Assembly: GCA_030562195.1 (NCBI GenBank)
Contig: CM060201.1
Span: 19,852,454-19,916,453, forward strand
Source: Nipponacmea schrenckii
Lineage: Eukaryota; Mollusca; Gastropoda; Lottiidae
Length of the DNA stretch: 64,000 nt
Reading direction: 5' to 3'
Both the position numbers and the translations under genes were made by a program. The notes under the pieces were generated by a model, which did no database searches, was not told the DNA's origin, and was given only the letters and a program-made list of their open reading frames with translations. Shown here piece after piece: positions 33,141-47,145 of this stretch. Every line of letters begins with the position of its first letter. Positions within the stretch are counted from its first letter, which is position 1.

Positions 33141-36100
33141 TTCCTATTTAAAACGACATGTAATCCATCGTTATATTAAAAGATGTAAACTGTATTGTTA
33201 AGTGGGGTGAAGTAAATGTACGGTGCTAGACAGATTACCAACAAGAGTTAACAACATGGCATCACACTATCAAGAGTACATCCATCCTCTGACGTCAATG
33301 CATTTCACTTAATTTGCCGACTCAGCGAAAATTCAAATTTAACTTGAAGTATATTTTTTAAAACCGTAATCGGCTCCACTCGATAAGAAAAGTATAGCTT
33401 TCAGCACATTACTTGACAAGCTTAATCCTAGCTCAGGGCTTTAGGTTGATGTAAATGGAGCACTTCAATAAATTTCCTTAGATTTAAAACAGGACTTTAA
33501 TTATTTACCGAATATAACCTCAACTGACATTTAACTTCATTTCGTTAGCCCTGAAGACACAATTTTAGCTTTAATTTATCAGAATGTGACAGTTTAAGAG
33601 ACCGTAATACATTTACAATACCATCATTTACAAATACCATACATGTTTATATTTTACTTTCTTATGAAAATATTTCATTGTATTCACCTAGATGTCTATG
33701 TATCGAAGTTGTCATAGCATGTGTTTCATCATCGCAACCACCATTGCACTGGAATCGGCTTGGTGGTACTCAGATAAAGACGTCATATGACGGTACGGTA
33801 CTTAGAAACAAAGGTTCTAGATACATAACGAAAAGAAAATCTCGGTTGCATTGTGAAATTCATAGCCTTTATTGTACAAGAATACGGAGGGGGATATCTG
33901 TCATACGACACTATCTGTGACACTATCCTGTGTCATACTATCTAAAACTGCGAATTGTACAGGCCTGTTAATCCATAAGAATAAAAATAAACTTGTTTTA
34001 ATTTATATCCATACTTAAATTTCTGTTGTAATACCTTTCATTCTCATCACTATAGAGCCTAAATATTGACTTTTAATTTGTTTATATTTTCATTTTATAT
34101 TGACCGCAGCTCGAAATCGTACATCGCAGAGAAATTTAGAAAATTTGAAGTAGATCTAGAAGTATCAGTTCTTTAGTTAAAACAACGGAAATCAAAGATA
34201 AGTATAAAATAATTAGGTTATGCGGTCCACTCTTATCCTGTATCACTGTAGGTTATGTCTGTACCTTTTTTTTATTTTTTGCAAAAGACATCGGACCGGT
34301 CACTGTTCCTCGTATATTCCTTACTTCGAACTCTACCCAATTCTAACATTATACCCCGGTTAGCTAATGCAGAAAGAGTGCGCTCACGTAATAAAGGAGA
34401 ACTATTCATTTTGTGCTATGGCTGAACAGTTTGCATTGTCTTTAGGCCCAAATCATAATTTGCATATGCCTTGTGATAAAACGTTGATTGTATGCTAACT
34501 TCGTTGAATTGGACGTCCTAATTCAAAACTATGTCAAGTTAATCCGAAACCCTCTGACTACTTCTGCTTATTGACAGCTGTGGCCTGTAATACGCCCAAC
34601 TAAACTTCTAGACAATTTTACACCTGAAAAGATGAATCTCTGCAGCTCCAAACCGCTAAAAATTCCTTACAATTTTAAACCACCATATATGCCCCATGCA
34701 TTTCGGTTGGTGACATTTTCGACTTATGTCTGCCAAAAATTCTACCCAATGGATATAACTACAGTATTTCCATCTGTTCAGCTAAACTTGAAAACCTCTC
34801 TTGACTACAATCCGACTAACCTGCTTTAATGCTCTGGAAATCGCAACATCTACAAACCACCTAGACTTCGTCTATTTAAAGATTTCAATTTTCATATAGA
34901 TGAACCTTTTGAACTAAGACTCTTTAACATTTATATACCTGAGTACAATGTACCGCTCTATTATATCAGTCAAGATAAGCCGAAAGGTTTCGGACTAATG
35001 TTATCAGATCATGGATATCATTTATCAAAAAAACAGGTTGGGGTAACTCTTGATGTTATATTTTTCAACTTTATACCACAATAAGCTTGTATCCTTGAGT
35101 TTTTATTTCAAATATAACTCTCTTCGTATTGAAAAATTAAAGGGATAGATTCGCCATCCGTTTGACCAATAGTTCTTAAATCTCAAAGCGGAAATTTGTT
35201 TTAGATATATTTATAAGTAATATAGTCTTAGTACTCACAGTTCAATGAGCTTTCGGAATTTCAAGTCAATACGATACGGGTATGTAATGTGATTATTCAT
35301 AGTGTATTGATAACAAGCATAGAAAAATATACAACCACAGAGAACTAACACAATTTACAAATACTCCACATATAGCTTGTTCAAAAAATAAATTTCATTT
35401 CATGTAATACACAAGTTATATATATTTAAGTAATGAGTTACTCTTAGAACTACAAAATAAAACCAATAACCAAGCCCAACCTTACCTTTCAACGTGTCGA
35501 AACACTATACATCAATATAAATCCTATTGCTTATGCTAGCAGTTTTCTCAATTTTAAATATTCAATAATGTTTCTTTTATATATACCAACGAGTAGAGCA
35601 CGTGCCAGTATTCCTTTCACCACTCGGCGTGTTCTACTTATGGTAGGTGATTTCTGAAATGGCAAACAGCTGAACTGGCGAGATAGGTTGCTATTTATAG
35701 AAATGAGCGCATGTCTTCACGTAAGTCATCTAATCATCATTTCTTGTTGCCATGGCATTTTATTTAACACGCTGTTTCACAGTCTCAATATCTTATACAA
35801 TCTCACTTTTAATATTCTATTTTATATTTTTCCACATATTGGCGCCTACATACACATGATTTGACATAAAATTAAGATCATACTACCTCGCACCGACAAT
35901 ACCTGTTATTGGGGTGACCATGTGAACTGAAAGGTACCATCATTTCTAAGTCAAGACGCTGGACGACACAAGATTATTTCCTGGACACTATTAGTGCCAA
36001 TGATACAATCGAGATATACTGACTTGTCTTTGTCCAAATTACCAAAAGCTATATATCTATAACAACAACACTTTGAACACCTGTCAAGTAACACTATACT

Positions 36101-36174
36101 GATATCTCAACCTGATTCTCTTCGATTACACCATTAAAAAAAACCTTGAGAGAAATCACGACGGAATGAAAGCA
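33141..36174. other. No supported gene
   Basis: AT-rich sequence. At 34632-35084 one plus frame is open for about 150 codons with a single internal stop (34827-34829). Its translation looks protein-like but matches nothing I know, and it could be chance. Confidence 0.4.
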
Positions 36175-37012
36175 GTTGTATTAGTTGTTTTGTGGCAGAC
36201 AGTGATAGTAGTTGTATGTTTCAGACAGTTATATTAGTTGTATGTTGCAGACAGTTGTATTAGTTGTATGTTGCAGACAGTTGTATTAGTTGTATGTTGC
36301 AGACAGTTGTATTAGTTGTATGTTGCAGACAGTTATATTAGTTGTATGTTGTATTAGTTGTATGTTGCAGACAGTTATATTAGTTGTATGTTGCAGACAG
36401 TTGTATTAGTTGTATGTTGCAGACAGTTGTATTAGTTGTATGTTGCAGACAGTTGTATTAGTTGTATGTTGCAGACAGTTGTATTAGTTGTAAGTTGCAG
36501 ACAGTTGTATTAGTTGTATGTTGCAGACAGTTATATTAGTTGTTTTGTGTCAGACGGCCATAGTAGTTGTATGTTGCAGACAGTTGTAGTTAGTTATATT
36601 GTTGCAGACAGTTGTATTAGTTGTAAGTTGCAACAGTTGTATTAGTTGTATGTTGCAGACAGTTATATTAGTTGTTGTGGCAGACAGTTGTATAGTTGTA
36701 TGTTGCAGACAGTTATATTAGTTGTTATAGAATGTACCAGACAAGCTCATAGACTAGTATGTATGTTGCAGACAGTTGTATTAGTTGTATGTTGCAGACA
36801 GTTGATATTAGTTGTATGTTGCAGACAGTTGTATTAGTTGTATGTTGCAACAGTTGACTTTTTAATTCTAGTTGTAGATGTTGCAGACAATTGTATATGA
36901 AATTGTTGCAGACAGTTGTATTAGTGAAATTGTTACAGACATATGTATTGTTACTTGCAGTTGTAGTAGTTACTGGCAGCTGTAGTAGTTATATTGTTGC
37001 AGACAGTTGTTA
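36175..37012 (+). repeat. 26-bp minisatellite
   Basis: About thirty units of TTGCAGACAGTTGTATTAGT plus GTATG, stepping 26 bp in the regular part (36247, 36273 and on). The array decays toward both ends, with truncated and recombined units. Not multiple-of-three, so not a coding repeat. Confidence 0.93.
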
Positions 37013-39181
37013 AGTCCTGGTGAAAGAAAATTTAAATATTCAATTTCGGGGCGCTCTTGTACAAATCTGGACCGTCAAATAGCTGATAGAATTACCAAAC
37101 CAAGCTCAAGACTATCATATACTGGAGAAATAGATCAAGTGTATTTCTTGACTTGAAACATTCACCTGAGCCAGTTAAAGCACCGATGACCTTTTAAATA
37201 TCAAGTTCTTTGTGTAACGAGTTTAAGATAAATATACATAATAATATACGATGTTATAAATTGAAATTATCCCACATAAACGCCCAATAAACCACAAAAT
37301 TTCTGCGAACCTCTTTACAATATACAGTCAATATACCAGTCAATGACCTGTTTTGGCACAATGTTTTTTCTCAACATTATTCAAGTTCTGTACGATAAAT
37401 GTCTGCACATGTTTGTAAAAAGTTCAGATATGTCAGCGACTTAAAGTTGAGAATAAAAAAGGAAATTTTAAATTGACAGGTAAGAGTGAAAATTCTCATA
37501 AACCTATAATAATGTTCTATGCAACTGTTTCAAATGGAAAAATCTCGACATCACGAGAATTGGCATTCTTACCATTTAACTGCACCAAAACACACAAACG
37601 GAAGTACAAAACTTGGCAATCACAATGAGGATTAGTCTCAGACGCTCAGAGCTGCCCATAGACGAAGAGGGACAAAATGATAGAGGCTAACTAAGGACAA
37701 CATATTTTCATAACGGAAGGCAATGAGAGCAAATATAGAATCAAGGATACTGGTATTCATGATATAAGGAAGCGATAATAGATGTCCTGTTTTTCATTAT
37801 CATGTACAAATATATAATTTAAATGTAAAAAATACTGCTTAAAATATCTCGTGTTAACTTTCTCCCGCTGAATATGGCTTCCATCCCTACACTTTCCTCC
37901 TTAATAATTTAACCATTTTGGTTCGGCGTATGAAAACTAGGTTGCGCTGTTCAGATTTGGCACTTTAAGAAATCTAGTAAGCCACAAATAATACATGTAT
38001 GTTGATGCTTACTGCTTTTAAAACAAAGAAACAGTAGAACAAAACAGAATTTTAAACTCTGTTTTTTATATCACCAAACTGTCAATCTTTATATGAAATG
38101 AATGGTGGATACAATAATTGGAAATAAAAATGTGGCGAGTTTTTAATTAATATCAATGGTTGACATAATGGTTTGCTCTATAACTCAATAAAAGGACCTC
38201 AAACATCAGTAAACCAGATCAGATCGTGAAGGCAAATGCATCGAGAAAAGATTAAGAAACACATTCGGATTACCACTGATTAAGCTTAACTCTTTCAAAG
38301 GACTTTACTGACAGGACTTTGACATTAAAGGTAAATCATGGAAACTAAAATCATAATCAATAAACAGACAATCCTAGTTTTTTGGTGCTGGGCATGGATG
38401 CTGGGTTTTAGCACAATGACATTAAATTTAGCCCAAATCACAAACATTAGCAGAGAAGAAAAGAGAGCCACAAGTTAGGTGGTTAATGTCAAGACCGTCA
38501 AGTGATGTCTTACAAAATGTCAGAGAATCCCTGAAGCCATAAAGGCAGTCATTACATGAGAAAAACAAATAATGACCATAAGCTATAAGAGATATTGTTA
38601 CACAACATGATCCTACTTTTTACAATACAGTTCATTCATAGATTAATTGGATTAGTAAGAAGTGAGGTCTTTAACATGCTTGAAATACGTCCCTATTACC
38701 TATTTTTACCCAAGGAGAGCTAAATATATCTCAAGATGTGACAGCGACGTCTAAAGTTATTATACCCACGTATATTATGTGATGAAATTTTTATAATAAT
38801 TTGATCCCTGACCGAATTTTTGATCCCGTTTTAGTATTAATTTAGATCTTCTTAGAGATTAGCATAACAAAAGATTTAAGTGATCTACAATACGGTAATA
38901 CCAAAATAGAACAGGGTTGATAAGATACCTGTAAGGTAGTAGTAAATGGATTGTATAAAGGTTTTCCCAATAAACACCATGTTATTGAACCAGACTGATA
39001 TAAAAACAGAACCACTCCAAATACTAACTAGCCCCTACATCTATACCAGCAACTACCTAGTCTATGATATCAGCAACAGTGGGAAGCGAACGTTAAACTT
39101 AAAAATTCTCATCAACCAACCAATTGACTATCCAATAAACTTGCAACCCAACAAGCAACATGTTTCCTCATCTTTTTAATA
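37013..39181. other. No supported gene
   Basis: AT-rich sequence with only short chance open frames (for example 38946-39179). Confidence 0.4.
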
Positions 39182-39365
39182 TGCATTAGGGACAATGGCA
39201 GAAAAATGTTTGCACCATTACAATTTTCAACAAGACGCGAAGGTAGCTAATGTCTTTCAGACAATGACAGCATAGTTCGCTTGGTGAAAAAGGAGACTTC
39301 TATATGGGAGTTCTCTTATGAAAATAAGACTGGTGCAAACCCATCTTACCAGTGTCCCTAATGCA
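39182..39365. mobile_element. MITE with inverted terminal repeats
   Basis: The left end TGCATTAGGGACA...TTTGCACCA (39182-39217) is matched in inverse orientation by TGGTGCAAAC...TGTCCCTAATGCA (39330-39365). The arms are about 36 bp with several mismatches. The outer TGCA may be a 4-bp target duplication. No coding. The family is not recognised. Confidence 0.75.
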
Positions 39366-42300
39366 CAAAACAATTGAATAAAAACTCTTTACTATTCCTT
39401 CATTATGTTCCTAGGTAATCTTTAAAAAAAATGTTTCGTTACAAAAAAAAAGTGAAATCTTATCCTCTTGTTGACAATCGAGTTCGTGTGGAGACTTCAT
39501 TAAAATGATGAAACGTGACGCTTGATGACCTTAATATCAAATGAATTAAACTTTAGTTTTTCTTTTAGTTTTTATACTTAAGTTGACCATATCCATAGAT
39601 ACCAAATTCTATATAGTGTGATTTAATCTAAATTGAATGGACAAGTTAGTCATCCTTTTTGATCAATCGTATCTTTGTCTCAGAGACGATAGTTTTTTTT
39701 TTAGCTAAGCAAAGTTTACACTTTCTAAATTTAAATTCATATCCGTCTATAATTGTTCACGTTTGAAGGATGAAGTGACGACTGACGAGACGTTTTCTCT
39801 GAAGAACCTACCATGTATAGAAAAAACATAAATAGAAATAGAAAGTGAAATTCCTAGTTCGTGGCATTTTTGATTGAATTATGCGATTAACGTACATTTC
39901 TGGTAATTTAAAAAAATCCAATTAAACCCATGAATATGGCGAACCAATCCTTTTAATATCGTGAGTGATAATCGTGCATATACTTAATTGAATGCGTTTA
40001 TCAATCATGCCAAAGTTCTTTGAAATCATAATAAGACATCGATTTGATGCTTTTTTCAAAACTCTTTTAGACATCAGAGTTAATCCTTTGAAGAGTCAAC
40101 TTATATATAGGACCATATCGTTACAGATGAATTTGATTCAAGAATCCGGAATTTAGGGTACGATTAAGCGAGGAGGGAGATGGGTTGGTTTAACGATTCT
40201 TGGTAGGCTAATAGTGAAACACATTAACTTATTTTATAACATACAAGCATAGCACAAGGCGGAATACGTTCTGCATAAACCCGCATAACGATGCTATTGT
40301 TATAAAGGTCAACGACCACGGTAATGATAATGACCTGCTCCAGCTAGAATGTATTCAGGTTATTGACACGAGAATGTCTGTGTCCGATGTGCTAGGATGA
40401 TTCAAGCTATTTTACCTCTCGCCTTCGATCGATATGACTGTTTTATCAGTTAATGCATTGAACAAATCCATTGCGACTTTTTCGCTTTTATGAAACTAAT
40501 AATCCTTTCGGAATTCCGCAGAAAAATATGTTAGCGACGCCTTACAGAGGCAAACGGTATTACAAATCTAACATTGAATTAACCAGTGTCAACATCAAAT
40601 CTTCCTACGTCATTTCCTTTTCAAAATGGTATGTTGAACAAATGTAGCCTATAACAATCATTATGCGATATTATTATTTGTTCAGCCTCGATGGAATAAA
40701 ACTAAAGGGAGAAAGCAAATTAGATTCCAAACCTTAAACGTAGTCGGTGCCTCCTGTGTCTACCAAATATAAGTTGTAAGTGACAGTGATAAATGACAAA
40801 TAAAGTCGGTCAGCGACCTCAAGGTCAGTCCTTACAGCTGAGTTATAGAATGACGAAAAGTCATGCCCGGGGTTTTAGTCAACAGGTCATGACCTTTCGG
40901 GTATTACAGCTGTGCAGATCAAATCTAAACATAAGAGTAATTTAAGAATTTAGATTAAGTGCTTGACCGATGATGAACCTGACAGTATGGTCAGTCTAGA
41001 CCAGGGTTCATTCACGGGACACTTGTTATAATCGGACGTCATAGACCATGATCGGGTATCATATGATTACATCATACAATCATGTGCACTATAACACAAT
41101 GTCAACTTGACGTGTCTCTAAATAAACACATCATATAGAACATTCATTTTATCTTCTGCCCGACCCCGTTTCAATCATACGATCAGTATATTACAGACGG
41201 TTTAATAGACATTTTTTTCTGAAATTCTGCCACCTACAGCTGACGAACACTGTAAAATAGACCGCACAACATTTTGAAATAAAACGAATCTATAATTAAT
41301 TAGACATTAAACATGTCAACCAAGACAAAGTGCCTCAAAAAATAAGGTAAAGCATCTTAATATACCCGACTGGTGAACAATGGAAAGCCAACATGCATAA
41401 CAATCAGTCACTCAACACATCAATAACTCTTTCTATGTAGATTAGTAATACATCATACATGTACACTTTTTGCGAGATAAAATTGTGATGACTTTGTGTT
41501 TTTTTTAAAAATTATTTCACTATTTTGAGGTAAGTTACCATGGAGATGCATAATAATCATTACAGCTAATGAAAAGTGAAGAGAAATTTCCCGCGGCTAT
41601 TTCGTGTGACAAGCAAAGGAGTCTGTAAAGAAAGTATGTAACCGACAACGCTCTGGGCAATGTCAATTTGACATACAATAACTTTATACCCCATACTGCT
41701 AAGATAAAATATATTTTCGTTTCTTTCTCATAAATCTCAAAATTTAATGTACCTATTTTTGGCGTCGTATTTGCTATAAACAACGTTAAAGTTATATTCT
41801 TGTATTGTTTCGAGTCCAATATCAAGCTAGCTAAAACAGTGTTTCTAATGAATAATCCAGGTATTCTAAAGTTATTAAACCGTATGACGACATAGAAGGG
41901 CTTGGGGAATCGGTTTAAGTCTAATCCGTTTTGAAACGCTAAATTTAGAATACATGCTTTATCACGTGACCAAATGACATCATATGTGACTGGGTATGCC
42001 AAATACCTGATTGAAGCAACGCATTCTGAACCTAACAAACGTTTATTCCAATCTGCTACATAATTTTATGTATTGTCAGATTGCATTTCAGAATGCAGGG
42101 GAATTTGGATATTACCTTTGTGACATCATTTTTGCGAAAGCGGCCATCCAATTATTCTACCATCCATGAGTCATGTTATGAAAGGCATTGTAGCCTCGAC
42201 AACGATGCATTAAAGAAATGTTGAAGACATGAATTTCTCTCCGATAATTGTAAAATTGCTTCTTAAGAAACGAAAACGTTCAGTCTGAACTGGCAAACTA

Positions 42301-43580
42301 GCCATCTCCACGTATAATATAATCAATGGATCAGGGACAGTTACAGGATATTTTCTTTTTGCTAGTGGAAGTTAGGAATGTGTTGTATATAGGTAGCGAT
42401 TGTATGAGTCTGGCCCGATGCCCCCACCCCCCTCCCACACACACACACGCACACACCTAAACACATCAATCCCACCCTAACAAATAATCGCTCAATGACA
42501 TTTGATCTCAGAGCTCATTTCGTCTAGTTTAATGTTTCACGCTCTACCACCTGATAAAGTCAATATTGAGACGAATATTAAGCATCGTAAATAAAGCGAT
42601 AGTGACAGTATACTAAGGCTACAGACATGACTAATTAATAATCAATAATTATATCTCGTCATTGAAAGTCATAATTAGAAAGTGTAGGAGTCCTGGTCAT
42701 TTCACACATGCTCACACCTGAGCATCAAAGTTCAAAGGGTCATGACGTCATTTCTATACAAGCTGACCTGGGTTTAGTAAACCTCCACACATTCTATATA
42801 ATGCCGATTTTGACAATCAGTTGATATTCTCATATCGTTCAAAACACTATAATTTTTATTCGAGCTTATTATAACCAGTACTTCCTATATTCCTTAAGCA
42901 ACGTTTGGATCTATACATGATTTCACAATCCAAGATTCTCGTCAGATTTGACTGTATCAAATGGATTGAAAATCGAACTGCCAAATTGTAACAAATTGAA
43001 ACGAAACATCATTCATATTATGAACAATGCACTGTTGCGCAAATCTTGCGAATTTCGTAAAAAATACCATTGAGCAACTGGTGGTCGGAACATTTCCGAT
43101 ACAGACAAACAATGAAGTACGGAAGATCATAATTTAATTGATCAATTACTGTCAAAATGGTGGATGCTTCGAAATCAAAATTAGTCTTTCATGACATCAA
43201 ACAGAAGTTGGGCTGTACAGATTACAAGTAATGACCATAATTAGACCGACAGAAACGTGGGTGGCAAAATGATTACAACATTAAATTAATCATGATGTTG
43301 GCATTTGTAAAAATAAGACATTCACATTCGGCTTGCAAAAATATGACTTCGGCTTTATGAAGAACGTGAATATGGACTTAAATATCAAATTTAGTCTTGT
43401 AATCAATCATTATATCATGACATTGCAGATAACCAGGAGTCCATTCACTGTTTAAATCTTAACATCATCATAAACATACAATGGGTAATTAAAATCAAGA
43501 GATCTGAAACAATTTCCACAACTACAGCATAAACAACTGCTACATATTAGAGCTACTGAAACCCTTTCTATCACCACAGT
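39366..43580. other. No supported gene
   Basis: AT-rich. A minus-strand open frame of 167 codons at 41535-42038 has no recognisable domain and is within what chance allows. A CA-rich, C-rich simple tract lies at about 42420-42460. Confidence 0.4.
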
Positions 43581-43581
43581 A

Positions 43582-44040
43582 GATCAGAAACAACCTCTAC
43601 CACCGGAGCTACTGGAAGATCTGAAACAACCTCTACCACCAGAGCTACTGGAAGATCTGAGACAACCTCTACCGCCAGAATTACTGGTAGATCTGAAACA
43701 ACCTCTACCACCAGAGCTATTGGTAGATCTGAAACAACCTCTACCACCAGAGCTACTGGTAGATCTGAAAAAACCTCTACCACCAGAGCTACTGGTAGAT
43801 CTGAAACAACTTTTACCACCAGAGCTACTGGAAGATCTGAAACAACCTCTACCACCAGAGCTACTGGAAGATCTGAAACAACCTCTACCACCAGAGCTAC
43901 TGGAAGATCTGAAACAACCTCTTCCACCAGAGCTACTGGAAGATCTGAAACAACCTCTCCAGCCAGAGCTACTGGTAGATCTGAAACAACCTCTCACGCC
44001 AGAGTTACTGGTAGATCTGAAACACCTTCTACCACCATAT
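43582..44040 (+). repeat. 36-bp minisatellite, possible mucin-like exon
   Basis: About twelve units with the core CCAGAGCTACTGGAAGATCT and AACAACC stepping exactly 36 bp. Because 36 is a multiple of three, several frames on both strands are open. One plus frame gives a Thr/Ser-rich 12-residue repeat (TRATGRSETTST) of mucin type. It is preceded by TTTCTATCACCACAG, a fair splice acceptor ending at 43580, and runs to a stop at about 44077. I see no donor site or flanking coding exon, so exon status is unproven. Confidence 0.85.
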
Positions 44041-44079
44041 CGATAAATACAAACCACGAAGAGTTGCGAATCTACTGAT

Positions 44080-46327
44080 AAAATTGGTAATTACAGTATG
44101 ACTGTATTGCAATCTATCACGTGAAAAATAGAATATATATTTATGTTCATGCATCAAGCTAGCTAGAGGTAGCCTAATTGAAATTCACTAAAGTGTTTTG
44201 ATTCTTCTTTCAGATTCTGTTCGGACTAGTCAAGGTATGGTCCCCTTACAGTCTACAATAAGAAAAGTTAAGTCCATGCAGAATAAATAACATGGCAGAT
44301 TGAAGTTCAAAGTATCTTATAATGGTATCATGACAGTTTTCTACAGTCTCAATGGGATATTGATCACGAGCGACAGTGAAAAGAAAACTCTAATACTTTT
44401 GAGTGCGTAAAGGCTATTTGTGTATAGATTGTGGGCATATCATTATCTAAATCATAATTCAGTCGAACAAGTACAAAGTCATCGGGCAGGAACAGAGCCT
44501 GCATTCGACGCCATTATAGGTTGAATGATCTCTGGTGAAGTTATTATTTGAGTGCAAAAATTTAACGATCGAGGTCATGGTATACATATTCGTGTGTCTT
44601 TTTTTTTATAAAATATAATATCTCTCAAAGTATCACACATTGTGTCAGGTCAAACAAACAAATGAACAAAAAAGTTTTATCAAAATAAAACCACAAAGGT
44701 CAACACAAGCATTTCGATCTCTATATCCCGTTAACTAGTTCAATATGACGTCACGTAGGCCTGTGATGGCATATTGACCTGAATTATTGGGCAAATATAT
44801 GTTGGTGGACAGTGGGCACAGACGAAAAATATTATTACAATATAACGCCCGATGCAAGTCAGGAAACCTTATGTCAGAATAAATAGGTCATATTATACAG
44901 AAGTTATATCGACCTGTTACTAATTATAAAGGCGCGATTTTCATAGAAATGCATCTTTTTGTGTTCATTATACTTATATTTATTTAATTTTTGCAGCTGT
45001 ATAATTTAAAGGTTCCATTCTCAGCCATTATCCTGTTCTTTCGCGATTCAAAATAAATGGAAATCTAAGCATAAACTCAACATTGAAAAACAAGCATGGG
45101 CACAAAGGCAGTCTTTCTTTAGTGCACAATTCTGAACTAGATTCAGTATAAATGTATCACCATAACATATATTCTGTTTTATGTATTTTTAGAACGTTAA
45201 GCAAGTATACAGAGAATGGCTAATTCCCACCATAACATTCATAGTTAATAAATAATAACCCTTCGTTAATATTCCATGTGCTCGAACAAGGGACATAAAA
45301 AACGTGGTAATATTATCATTCACAATATGAATATAGTTGTACGCCCATTATATTCATTGAATTTATCTTGAACCACAATACCACAAATACGTGTGGGATG
45401 GTTATGACCTAATAAACGCTTCTAAATGCTTTATCAAACCACAATTATTGTTAAACTTCTTACCTTAGAGTTTTAATATTCCAAGTGAAATTTTACCTCT
45501 ATTTTACGCTCAAAATGACCTACGTGAATATGTGAATGTAGTACATTTATACTATATTATTTGTACCGACCCAGCTTTTAGCCAATCAACATTCGTTATT
45601 CATGGGTCATATTTAAAACATTGGCTGGCGCTTGACCCGATGTCGACTAGAATTGTCGATTTTCTGACGAACTGTTTAGAATGAAATGTGGTCGATCAAT
45701 ATTAGGCAAAATGACTGGATAACCAAAAGAAGTAAATAGACTATTATGGTCTCTCTAATTACTTTAGCCGACTTACTGCAAGTCATCATGACCCATTCAT
45801 TACAGCTGCATCTGCAACTACTGGTAATAACATAATAGCCTATTCTGAATTTATATTTAATGTGTCATTTCAAGATGGTTTCACGTGGTCATCATAACCT
45901 CACCGCATTATGAATAATAGGATAAGACCACCTAGAATAAAACCAAGTATCCAAAGTTACCAATAAACAGCTATTACTATTAACTGCTTGAATGCAAAAA
46001 TCTACATGATGTGACTACATCCAGTTGTATTGAAGAATCTATAACCATGGTACAATTTTCTATTTTGCTTTTGTATTGCAATTACATGGATATACATGTC
46101 GTATAAATTCCTACGATTTTCTAACTAGCACCGTCTACATTAACACATACAGGTGCAGAAGAGTAGTACCTAAAACTCCATATATTTCATTTCACATAGG
46201 TACATATAGTGAACGATGATTTTGATTATCTCAAAAAAAATTGTGGCTTAAATTGATAAAATTTGTTATCTCGGCCTTTTTAATTGTGTGGCAAATAAAA
46301 TTTGTCACGCTTTGTTTTCGTTCGGAT

Positions 46328-46329
<2 letters not shown>
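44080..46329. other. No supported gene
   Basis: AT-rich sequence; nothing recognised. Confidence 0.4.

Positions 46330-46382
<53 letters not shown>
46330..46382 (-). repeat. Poly-T run of 53 bases
   Basis: An uninterrupted run of T; as poly-A on the minus strand it could be the tail of a retrosequence lying to the right. No coding is seen there. The run length is likely variable and error-prone. Confidence 0.9.
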
Positions 46383-46383
<1 letters not shown>

Positions 46384-46529
46384 GGAAGCTCGCTAGCCCA
46401 AACGGAAAAAGATAGACTATTTTTGTTTTCACCAATGGTTTTTATATGGGCTGGAATCAAAAATGAATATCTAACATAATATTTTCGCTAACCCGTAAGT
46501 GGCTAATTGCATAATATGCAAATAAGATT

Positions 46530-47145
46530 TCAAGCTAGCTCGGGCCCTAATAGTCGGATCGGTCTGAAATTTACAGGATATAGATAGATAGGCAGCGCAA
46601 TTAAAACTACATCATCAAAATTTTTTGATCACTTCCGGTTTGGGCGTGGGGACTTCCGGTTTTTTCGTCTCATGTCGGGCGACCCTGCTTCCCATGTAAT
46701 TCAAGAATCTAAACAAAAACAGTATATTTAAGCTATACTAAATGATTTTAATCCCCTGAGATGAAGAAAAATTAAATTGAATGTTGCGCATGCGCAGTTT
46801 TTAAAAATGGCAAATTTTCTTAAAAATTTAATAAGTCCGCCAATTATTGACCGATTTTTATGATTTTGGTGTCTATCAAAACCTTGATACTTTATCTAAA
46901 AAATGTTGGGAACAGAATTTTGATTTTCGAATTTGAATTTTTTTTATGCCCGTTCGAATTTTTCAAAAATTTAAAACTCTATATCTCGTGACCTTGACCT
47001 TCAATGACCTTGACATTTGAGATGTAGAATGTCCTTGACCTCAGCTGTCTATAGATGTGCTGATATTGCATAACAAATATTAACTTCCGGTTTTATAGCC
47101 CACCGAAATCTGACTATTTTGCAATTTTGGACGGTTATATTACAC
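46530..47145 (+). repeat. Dispersed repeat of about 600 bp, unit 1
   Basis: Contains GGATCGGTCTGAAATTTACA, TTTTTTGATCACTTCCGGTT, a TGCGCATGCGC element and CTTGACCTTCAATGACC. It is followed in tandem by a diverged second unit. No coding. Confidence 0.85.

Noticed and set aside
36646..36837. 63-codon frame in the 26-bp array
   Set aside because: The unit is not a multiple of three and the frame is an accident of unit order.
41535..42038. 167-codon minus-strand frame as a gene
   Set aside because: No recognisable domain, no supporting splice sites, and one frame of this length is expected by chance in AT-rich DNA of this size.
43571..44057. Minus-strand and PPELL-type plus frames in the 36-bp array
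   Set aside because: The 36-bp unit leaves several frames open at once; only the Thr/Ser frame has a biologically plausible composition, and even that is unproven.
46288..46479. 63-codon frame with a poly-Phe run
   Set aside because: Produced by the 53-T run.
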